Origin: Antedon mediterranea
Lineage: Eukaryota > Echinodermata > Crinoidea > Comatulida > Antedonidae
Length of the DNA stretch: 64,000 nucleotides
NCBI RefSeq assembly: GCF_964355755.1
Contig: NC_092674.1
Location: forward strand, 10,855,001-10,919,000
Direction: 5' to 3'
Shown: positions 44,801-56,800 of the stretch, one piece after another
Layout: each line of letters begins with the position of its first letter
Position numbering within the stretch: the first letter of the stretch is position 1
Program-made: the position numbers and the translations under genes
The notes under the pieces: generated by a model
The model's input: only the letters and a program-made list of their open reading frames with translations
What the model was told of the DNA's origin: nothing
The model's database searches: none

Positions 44801-47800
44801 AGAAATCTCCTTCAAAATATGGCAATTGGTTGGCATGTGTCAATCCATCATCTAATGCAGACTTTAAAATATCCTATACGCAACAAAGAAAAAAAGGAAT
44901 GGTAAAATCTTATGGTAGCACTTTAAACAATCCACTACATCTTTCAGGAAGAGTAGAGGCTATAGGTCATTGTGGAATAATAAGCGTCACTTTTGGACGC
45001 TGTATGACACAAGGGTTAAAGTTGTTGTTAGTGTTGTTCACACCTGTGCAAAATTCAGCCCATTAGGTTGCAAATTAGGCTAATCTCCTATATTTACATT
45101 TTTATTAAAGTTATAAGAATTATGTAATACAAATATAAAGATGCAAAAATGTGTATCATTGTTGTCAGTCTTTAGAAATATTGGTGACTTTCACGTCAAC
45201 TTTGACATGATTACATCCTTTGAGACGTCGCGCATGCGCCAAGTCGTCTTCCTCATTCACTAGCTGGCTTGACGGTTAGGTGACTCTGATGCCGCCATCT
45301 TTATATAGTCGTCAAAAGCAGTCAACTTGGTGGGAACGCATCACAGGTTTTTGTGTCCGCGTTCACATGATCTAATGGTGTTAATTCCAATAACAAGGTT
45401 TTACTACTGTACACATTGATCTCTACAGTCTAAAATAAGAACTTTTCAATTACCTTGTAGTCTATGACCACTTTGTCTTGAATGGCTTTATCCAACATTT
45501 TCTTGTACCATTCTTGCAGCCTCTTGGGTTTTGGAATCTTCTGTTCCGTTGGATGGCAATGGAAGATGTAATCATCCCCTTCACTGGGAGGGCACGCCCA
45601 AATATGCGCCCATTCATACCTAACATATCAGTATCAATAGTTATGTATAACACAAAATTAAGCAATGAATTAGATTACGCTTTTTGAGTTAAGCTCTGTC
45701 TACACTATCAAACTAGTTTGACAAAAAAAGTGTGATGTGCCCAAATATGGTAGTGATCCATGTCCATATGGGCACATCACATATTTTTGTCACATAAAGT
45801 TTTATAGTGAGCTTTAAGTTTATATAGCAAATATAAAATTGCCTGTTAGGTTGACTACTGGTGAGTTAAAAAATTCAATGTAGCCATATAAAATTTCTAA
45901 AAATGTACTTTATCGCAAATAACGTTCGCAGTGCATGATGGGAAGGAATTGGGAGCAACAGCACCACCACCAGTATAATAAGTTGTTATTATACTGGTGG
46001 CACTGTTTTTCCAAATTCCTTCTCATCATACATCATGAACGCTCTGTGTGATTATTCTTTTGCAATTGAATTGTTACACATACCAATGTGTTTTATAGCA
46101 TGTTGTGATGTTAATATCTTTAATTTAATCCTTTGAATTCTACTTACCCTATACACTTAACATATTCCAGATATCCTATAAGGATTTCATGATATACTGC
46201 CGTTCTATAAGCACGAGGTTGGAAGAAATGTACACTATCTAAATAGGCAATATAAACTCTCCTGTAACATAAAAAAATATCAAGGAATACAGGTTATGAA
46301 ATGTACACTATATAAGTAGGCAATATAAACTCTCCTGTAACATAAAAAAATATCAAGGAATATAGGTTAAGAAATGTACACTATATAAGTAGGTAATATA
46401 AAATACAACAAAAGCATTGAATACACACATGCAATGGAATAAGAAATTGTGATTTTAATTAATAATTTTAGTCCACATGTCTTATATTATATTTTGCAAT
46501 GTAAGCCTAGGCTACACTAACAAATTCTTGTCTGCATTTTGCTAGTGTAGACATCTACATACTGGAACTGGTCTTTACACTAGAGTGGAGCTGTGGCTTG
46601 GTGGTTATGATGCTTGGCTACCAATCTAAGGGTCCTGGGTTCAAGTCCTGTCATATGTCAGGGTTTTTTTCTCATGACAATTTACAACTCCACTCCCAAA
46701 GACTTAATAATAAGTCTTTGTTTATGTAGAGCATCTTGTGTATATGTTTGTCTTGTGAAATTATTAAATAGTTTATCCATCCTGTAATTGGCGGGTTACT
46801 CGCTGATGAGTATAAAATAAAATAAAAAATCTTTGGAAATCTTCTTACAGTTTGACTATTTCCACATCTTTTCATCAAAGGGGTGTCCTACTATAAATAT
46901 ATTTTAATTTCTTCATAAATAAATGTTATTTATTTAAATAATACCCTCTTTAATGAGGGTGGCCTATTCAGTCCCAGTGAAAGACATTATCATTAGGGGC
47001 CTCGATAAAAAAAAAAAAAAAACAAACATATAAATATCTCATAAAAAACTTTTAGATTTTCAGGTCGACTATGTCCTTTTAACACGATTACATGTGTCAG
47101 GTTGTTGTACTTTAAAAGTGAAAATCGTTAACATTGTTGATGGATAAAAATAAACTAGAGCAATAAATTGTTTGAGTTGAAGTTGATATCAACAGTAAGT
47201 GAATATGAATGAAACATACCGACTGTTCGGTTGCGGACAGTCTGCACCATATTCTTGTACGTGCATTCCAAAGAAACACACGTCAACACCATCTATCTCT
47301 TCAAATGCAAACAATGCTTTGGCACGGTAAGGGAAATCTGTGGGAAACTCTCCTGTATCACAAAACCTGTAAACAACAAGAAATATCAATTAATCAATCA
47401 CTCAACACATAACTGATTACTAGCGACATATCTGGGATGACACAAGGAACGAGTTTAGTCATAGATAAACATGGCCAGGTCAGGATGTAAACCACTAGGG
47501 AGAGTGCACAACCACCAGTCGAAAATCACAGAAAGAAATAAATAAAACATTTTGTGTTTTGCTAAATTGAGTACTATCAGATATGGATTATTAGTTATTA
47601 GTTTTCTTGACATGTCGACAACTGTTCAGGTGGTCAATGCTTAAAGGCCAGGTGCGGGCAAAAAATTTCTATTGATCATACATTCCAATAATTATCGATC
47701 TATAGTTTTCCCTATGTTTCATAATTTTTGGGATTTTATTTGTGTTACATGAGCTTGTTGAAAATAAGCACTTTCATATCAGTGGGGGGATAGTCAAATT

Positions 47801-50800
47801 ACACAGTAAAATCTTTATTCTTTTGTACACAAATTTTGTAAATAGAGAGGCATTTTAAAAAGCTATGAAAAAATAAATGGTGTGGTAAAAAATGTTATCA
47901 GATGACTAAATATAGGTAATATAACTTGAATATTACATTTCTAATATTTTTATTCAACTTCAGATTTTTATTTTCATGCTATAGTAAAAATTATCCACTG
48001 TATATCCACCATCTTTTTTCACTGTCTAGGGAGTCACCAGACATGTTATTACATTAGGTTAACTACCTAACTACTGAAATAAAGTCTTCCTGGTTTTTTT
48101 GGAAGAATTTTGCCAAATTTGTATTTGACCATATTAAGGGAAATTCATGTTTTTTCGTCTCGATTTCTGTTACAAATATTTGGTTTATGTACAATTAACC
48201 AAATATTATATTTAAAATTCATGCCTGTACCTGAGCTTTAAAGTAATTTTTACTTATTTTGATATCCTTTCACACATTGTCTTCTTTTTTCTATATATAT
48301 CTGTTCTTTTTTGTTTAATGTGTGGAAAATAAATAAATGAAACAAACAGGGCCACCTTAAATGATCACAATAGGTTCAAGGCACTCATTGGCTATAATAG
48401 TACTGGTGGTAGCAAAAAGGACGGAGTGCATCTTACAGAAAGAGTAGAGGGTTACCCCAAGTAAGCCCCGTCGTAAATCGCTTCAGCAGGCTAATAACTC
48501 CACCATCATATCCCAAAGATTTGCTTTCCTAGAGGATTAACTATCAGATAACTAACTGTATTATAATATTATAGTATTTTATCCAAATTATTCAAAATGT
48601 TTTATAGAAACCTCATCATTTTACAGATTATTTTAAAGTTAAAACTACTTTGTAATACTTGCCTGGATTTCATTCCAGGTTTAATTTCAACCATCTTGTC
48701 GGAGCTGGACAATACTCTGATAGAAACTTCACCTGCTCCTGAACAGTGTGTCCGTAGATATTTATTAACCCTAGTTTCAAGATGTAAACCTAATTTTGTC
48801 GTTGCCAACTCTGTGAAGAAATGGAAAGAAATTTGTTAAATCAATGATGGCAAATTCAAATCAGTCGATTTGTTTGTTGACAATTATTTTAAGCTATTGA
48901 ATGAGGCAATCATTGATATACAGATATTACTACTAGGCTCTAGATCTATCTTTTGTGTACAGTCGACCTTCTCATTTACACACTTCTCAATTACGAACTT
49001 TCTATTTTACGAACGCCGTTCAAACGATGACATCATCAGTTAAAACTTTACATACCTACTAATTTATTATCTTCTTAGTTTATTAAACTATCCCAAAACA
49101 ATTATTTTCGTAAATAAAGCAAAGGTTATTACAAACGATCCACGTATTCTATTTATTTCTAGTTTAAAAGTTGTCTAGGCTTAGGCCGTTTAGTCTAGGC
49201 CCAAGCTAGTGGTTAGGAGATCATCATCCCCACTGCTGGAGTGCATGGCGAGAACCTTGCACATGTTTTTGAAAAAACCAAAGATTTATTGCGAACTGCA
49301 AAAAGGCTAGCTACGATGACCATACTATAAATTTAGTTTGGTTTGTGCATGTTTTTACGATATAAATAAACACTTGACTCTTATTTATTAACATTTTAAA
49401 ACTTTGTTGTCAGTCGCCGCATAGCCATTTCTCTGGGAATTCCATTTTACTTGCTGCTGTTTATCCACCACCACACATACATAGTAGCTTCAAAATGTAA
49501 TATATTTGCGGTCCAGAACGGATATGATATTATTACTTCAAGAACATGTTCGTAAATTACAGTTTGTATCAAAATATGCAATAATAAAAAGTAAACGATG
49601 GAATTTTTGTACAGCGATGTGTGTAACAAAACAAAAAGCAGAAATATCAATCTTTTTGGCTAGAATTGTTTTATACTGTATTTTGAATACTGTTTGTTCT
49701 TTTACTGTACTATTCACATTAAGTTTTACATAGGGCATTTGTTTGGACATGTTCTTACCACTGATTTTAATAGAGTGCGCTTTTTTCCGAACCTTCTGAT
49801 TTACAAACTTTTTCATTTATGAACGCCTCTCAGACCAAGGGGTACGTAAATGAGGTCGACTGTATTAGCAGTTATTTGGTTGGGTGCCTTGACGTAGGTT
49901 TTAACAATGCCAAAAAGTCTGTTAGAGGTTCTAGAAATTTAGTTTCAACCACAACATAGCTAGCTATTAATTAACATTTTAAGGACAAAATATAAAAAAA
50001 AAAGTAGTAACACACTGTTTTTCAATTTTGTTTTCTGAGTATATCATTCTTAATTAAACGATTGACTTACTTTTGGCAACAAACTTGTGTTCTTTCTTTT
50101 TGACTGATTTTGCTTTTTTACAGTTTTCACACACAAAACTAATAAAGGAAAAATTACAACATTAACCACAGTTTCTGTAAATAGTAATAAAAATATATAT
50201 ATATATTTCCAGTATTATAAATGACATAATATTGATATAAATAGAATGTTTAACTAACTTTCTTGCAGGTGCCATTTTGTGGCCAACTTTTATGCAGTTT
50301 CCACTTTGTAACTAACTTTCTCGCAGGTGACATTTTGTGGCCAACTTCCTTGCAGGTGCCATTTTGTGGCCAACTTTTACGCAGGTTCCATTTTGTTGAT
50401 AACTTTTACACAGGTTTCATTTTGTAACTTACTTTCTCGCAGGTGCCATTTATGGCCAACTTTCTTGCAGGTGCCATTTTTTGACCACCTTTCAAGCAGG
50501 TGCCATTTTGTGGCCAACTTTTACGCAGATTTCATTTTGTAACTAACTTTCTCGCAGGTACTACTTTGTGACCAACTTTCTAGCAGGAGCCATTTTGTGG
50601 CCAACTTTCTAGCAGGCACCATTTTAGAACCACCTTTCTAACAAGTTGCGTAAATCAACCACTTACCCCTCAGGCCAGATTGTGTCGTTGTGCAGCACAC
50701 AGATTTGATGTAACATCCTTCCACACTCCATACATTCAACAAATCTAAAATGGAAAAACAAACAAAAAATTAACAATCAAACAACAATGAAGATTTTGTT

Positions 50801-53800
50801 TTCATTTTTCAAGTAATTTATTCAACACAGTCATCAGCAAAATGCAAATTTATAATCTGAAGATGTCCTGTCACGCAAAAACATGAGCAATGAAGAGTAA
50901 CAAAATCAGACTTTGAATAGGTTATTTTGTAATTTTAATAAAGTTAATCACTTCTGTAGGAAAAAATGTTTTCACTTATAAAATGACAAACTAAACTGTA
51001 TAAACCTATTGGCTGGCAGCCAATTTGAATATTTTTTTGATTAAAATTGGTAAATATATATTTTTTTTATCATCCAATTATTTGTATGAGTGTTATGTGA
51101 CATTGAAATGGCATATTCAACAAAAGAATGTCTAAGTTTTCTGTGATTTTATCTTATTGTATTTCTTAATTCTTATTGTATTCTTTCCTGCCTTTTGTAT
51201 CTTTTAAACGTGTATAAATAACATGATGTATACTTACGGTTCAGGATCTAGGGCATCGTTCTTCATTTTAACAAACTGGTCCTTCTTTATGCTCCTAAAA
51301 CAAGTAGTGTTAACAATTTAAATATTTATTGACAATCAGGCACCTGGGCTTTCAAGTACAGTATACTGTATCATTTTCAAGTTAGATGTGCCATGTAGAC
51401 AAAAAGAATTACAACAATGGACAATACCATTGTAAAGCTCTGTCTACACGATCAAATTAGTTTAACAAAAAAGTGTGACATGTCCAAATATGGGCACATC
51501 AAAATTTGATAGTGTAGAAAGGGGGAAATTTTATTTAATTGATAAGAATACAAAATTGGGAGTAGGTTGCTACCACCAAAGATCAAAGCCGTTATAATTC
51601 CCTAGGGAAATTATTTGTTTTTTGTCTGACGTCAACAGATTACACAGAAATCCAATGACATCGTTGGGTTTGAACAGGTCTTCAGATCCATTAGCTGAGC
51701 ACTATTCAGCCAAGAAGAACTGGCATAAAAAAATCGTTAATATAACCTACAAATATGACCTCTGACATCGGGAACAAACAGCATGAATTCAGATCGCGTC
51801 AGGCTTTTCTATTTGGATACTGCTAGCCTTTAGTATCCGTTTGTGAACATAGCCTCACAGACTGTACATTATTTAAGCGAAGCACTTGGTGGATATGTGA
51901 ACTTGCACAATTTCTTATTATTATTCCAGTTTTAGTTGGTTGACTTCAGGAGGAACATTTCATTCATCAAATGCTTAATTATTGTTGTGAAATTTTTTAT
52001 AAGCAGATAAAATTCAAACAGAATCATTTTTTTTAAAGCTGCCAACTATCTATTCCTATTTAAGAAATAAGCTATAGCCGCGAAAATCGATGTACGATTC
52101 CAGCGATTTCTTTTTGAATGGGTAATCATCAACAATTCTATTTTTTGACATATATGGTGGTATGATACTGGCGTGACAACAAGGCAATACATGAGCATAC
52201 AGATATGTACAAATAACTATATGCAATAGACATTTTCAGAACTAATTACCCATTTATTCAATGTTAAAGTTATAATTTATGTCATATCAAAGGGCAGTAT
52301 AATCTTTAGGTTATGGGAACTTCAGTTTGTCTGCCCTCCTCCTGTGTGTCGTTTATATCTATATATTTTGTCATGTTGTGTATTTAGGAGGAAATAAATA
52401 TATTATTACTATTTATACTTTAAGTCAAAGTTCACAAATAGACAGGAGACAAGAAGAAAAACTTACGTTTGTTGTAGTTGCGTTGGATCGTCCCCTAACG
52501 ACACATGATCTGTAGCAATGTCAGCAAAGCACTTCTCACAGAAATGGTATCTGTCAGAGAGAATGCCAATACCAGATGAGCTAAGATTGATGAAGAATGT
52601 GAAGAAGCAACAGCACGATGATGATGATGATAACAGCATCAGTCAACGAGGAAAGACACGTACGCGGTGGCGGACATGTGATAAAATGCGTAGCCCACAT
52701 GCAAGGTGAGATATACACAAGCACGGAGAAATGAAGGAGAAAAAAAAAACGGGAAAACGATGCAGTAACAGTGCGTTAACTATTATGGTTACTAACCAAC
52801 AGAAATGACGTATGCATGCAATGGAGATGCTAGGCCTTTATAATGAGATGGGCTGACAGACATTGTTACTGGCAAACCCTCTCTTTAAATAAATTTGTTA
52901 ATGATTTTAAATTTTAAAATAATCAAATTAATTTTAATAATTGAAATAAAAATGATCAATAGCAGTTTACAAAAAAAAAGCAGAAAAAGCAAATTTGTTA
53001 AAGATTAATAAAGAAAACAAAACATTATTTGTATGAATTGTGATTAATAAGAAATTTGATATATTTTTGAAAATGTTAATTAGGTCGAGTGGTAGGCAAA
53101 AAAAACCACTCCAATCCATAGTAAAATATATTAACAGCAAATAAAATGTAGAAATTGTTTTGTTAGTAAAATATAGCCATACATGATAAAAGCCAGGCAT
53201 TCCACAATATTTATAAAATAAGTTTTAATTTATGTAATACATTATTATAAAACGTCATTCAATTATTTCATAGTAATGAAAAGAACATAGTTGCCAAAAG
53301 TTCAGAAAAATAGTAAATGCAATACTGTACTGATTCAGATATATTCCCAGGGTACAAAAAAAATCAATCGAGAATCACTTTCATGCAAAATTAGGCGTTT
53401 ATTCCAAACAATGTTAGGACGTTTCAAATAAATTTGGTATATTCATCCCCAAAATTACATAATGGAATAAATGTTATATTTCGAAGTGATCAATGACCCA
53501 CTGGTTGACTGCTTGCTTGTTTCCTGCCCTCTGGTTCCCTGCCCTCTGGTTCCCTGCCCTCTGGTTCCCTGCCCTCTGGTTCCCTGCCCTCTGGTTCTCT
53601 GCCCACTGGTTCCCTGCCCTCTGGTTCTCTGCCCTGTGTTTCCCTTCCCTTCGGTTCCCTACCCACTGGTTTCCATGCGGATTATACCTGAATCAGTACA
53701 CTAATGACAAAGCATATTAGGAAATGAAGCTATCATAGTTCAGAAAGAAAACACATTAAGATTAATTAACATGAAACTAATAGTGGAACCCTTGAATTAT

Positions 53801-56800
53801 AAAAGAATTAAAAATGTAATCTAAACATATTTTTTTAAGATTTTCCACATGACATGACTTCAATACACTAAAACAATATTTATTGTACTAGTTATGGGTG
53901 GGAGTGAACATAATTCAGTGGTTCTATGGTTACAATAACTAGTTATGGGTGGGAGTGAACATAATTCAGTGGTTCTATGGTTACAATAACTAGTTATGGG
54001 TGGGAGTGAACTTAATTCAGTGGTTCTATGGTTACAATAACTAGTTATGGGTGGGAGTGAAAATAATTCAGTGGTTCTATGGTTACAATAACTAGTTATG
54101 GGTGGGAGTGAACTTAATTCAGTGGTTCTATGGTTACAATAACTAGTTATGGGTGGGAGTGAACATAATTCAGTGGTTCTATGGTTACAATAACTAGTTA
54201 TGGGTGGGAGTGAACATAATTCAGTGGTTCTATGGTTACAATAACTAGTTATGGGTGGGAGTGAACTTAATTCAGTGGTTCTATGGTTACAATAACTAGT
54301 TATGGGTGGGAGTGAACTTAATTCAGTGGTTCTATGGTTACAATAACTAGTTATAGGTGGGAGTGAACTTAATTCAGTGGTTCTATGATTACAATAACTA
54401 GTTATTGGTGGGAGTGAACATAATTCAGTGGTTCTATGGTTACAATAACTAGTTATGGGTGGGAGTGAACTTAATTCAGTGGTTCTATGGTTACAATAAC
54501 TAGTTATGGGTGGGAGTGAACTTAATTCAGTGGTTCTATGGTTACAATAACTAGTTATGGGTGGGAGTGAAAATAATTCAGTGGTTCTATGGTTACAATA
54601 ACTAGTTATGGGTGGGAGTGAACTTAATTCAGTGGTTCTATGGTTACAATAACTAGTTATGGGTGGGAGTGAACATAATTCAGTGGTTCTATGGTTACAA
54701 TAACTAGTTATGGGTGGGAGTGAACTTAATTCAGTGGTTCTATGGTTACAATAACTAGTTATGGGTGGGAGTGAACATAATTCAGTGGTTCTATGCTTCT
54801 AAAATGATAATAGTTTCCTTAACTTACCTATTTTGATATGTAAAATATGTTGCATCTCTGGAAATAGTGCAGAGTTGTTTTCCAAAGCAACAGAGTACTT
54901 GAGGATGAAAAACATGCTGTGGAGAGAATACAAAAATTAAAAATGAATAATTACCAAGAATCAACGCCACATTAGTTTTATATTATTATTCTCTCATAAA
55001 CTGTAAATTCTGAGAATTTGACTCAAACATAGACTTTTCCTAAGCTCAAATGGTTCCACAATTATTAAATCATTAAAAAAATCATCATTTTTTTGTCATT
55101 TATATTTTCACTTGGCTTTAACCTCGTGGAAATATAAATTTCATCTTTCACCTCATGAAATAATTTGTACCATTTCACTCATAAGCATTCATTATTTGTA
55201 TAATATATACCATGATATTCTATTGTACAGAAGACAGTTCCATGAAAATAACCTTAGGTAATATCAAAACGGTATTTTCTATTGCATTTGTGGGCATTTT
55301 CTATAAAGTTCTTTCATCACTGTACCTTAGTACCACAACAAAAGCCTAGCTTCTTCATGACTGGCGTAATCTCTTGCTCAAACACTTCTCCCAGCTTAGC
55401 ACAGTACTTGTAAACTCTCGAGGTTTTACGGTTGTAAAGCCAAGCGTTTTCGAACATAAGCCAAACATCATTCACATATTGCCACGGGTCCGTGTACTGT
55501 CCGGTGTCAAGCCTCCTCTTAATCGTTGATAGATCCATTGGACGCTTTACTATATCAAAATAGTCCTGCAGAAAAAATGTTATTATATTTATTATCCTAC
55601 TAGGAAACAAATGCAATATTATTCAAATAAACTATAATATAAAATCAATTTCGAAATTTACCGGAATCTGGAGAAACTTTGGATCAACAGGCTGTCGGAA
55701 GGGAAGCGATTCGGGATCTTGTCTAAATAACTTTTCTAACGTTGGCATCAACGCTTGTCGTAGTTCATCAGGTTTAAACTCTGCAGAAAAAAATAAGGGA
55801 AAAAACCATCTTTATTTATAAATGCACAATATAGAACAGAAATAGCTTCTTATACAAAAACCATACAGTGAATTTACAACTTTTTTTTTATAACATTATG
55901 TTATATTTATCTACAGAAAATTGTTCCTTTTTCCCATAAAATTACCATGTTTTAAATTGGATGGGTTAAAGGTGAATATTACATAGCCTATGTAAATACG
56001 CTAACGTACGCTAACGTGATTGGTTGAAACTGCATCACATGACTACCGCTGCGAGGATCGTAAATCGTATATATCCTCGAGAATGATGATATTGACTGTG
56101 TAATTTTCGCGTAATTATCGTGTCCCCTGTCATTAAACATATAGATTCTCGAGTACGATGATATTGACTGTGTAATTTTCGTGTGCCAACACTCGCGTTG
56201 CCGATAAATAAACAAAAGTCATCAACTCGATCTTGAACTCGGGTGGAATTGTCACTCCATCGCTTCAACCGCTGCGCCACGGAAGTTGCTTGAAGAAATT
56301 AATAATCTAAACTATTTAAACTATGCATACATAGCGCCCTCATTTGTTACAAGTCCACCCTAAATGTGATGAAACACCGTTTGTGATTGGTCAATACTCA
56401 CGGTAGTAATCTAGTACGCGCTGAACATCCGGTGATTCGGCTCCTCGAAGATCGAGAAGAAGACGAATTGTTTATTCGGCCTACCTGATTATAATATTAT
56501 TATTTTTAATAGGCTTATTGATGGAAATTCTTCCGTTTATTTAAACGACCTAGGCCTAAGTGAATATTTTATTGCCAAGGAATCATTAATTAGTAATTAT
56601 CTGTATATTATTCTTCGCAAGGTAAGGTGTCTAGGCAGGCTTGTTTAAATACAATACAAATACTATAGGAGGCCTAGCCTAGCTTCACCCAACCCAGCAG
56701 ACTTGTTCTTGGCTATATAATATAACAGATATTGCCTTTTATATCGGTTAAATATAAGATTTGACATCCCCTCGGGAATGATATTAAGTTCTCGGGGAAT

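Noticed and set aside
50327-50542. 71-codon plus-strand frame rich in Phe/Cys
   Set aside because: It derives from the 29-bp tandem array; no start context or family.
53471-53720. Open frames with repeated CPLVPCPL / FPALW
   Set aside because: They are produced by a 15-bp tandem repeat, which stays open in several frames at once.
53887-54795. CRISPR-like regular array
   Set aside because: Units are contiguous 51-bp repeats with no unique spacers and lie in a eukaryotic intron; this is a minisatellite.
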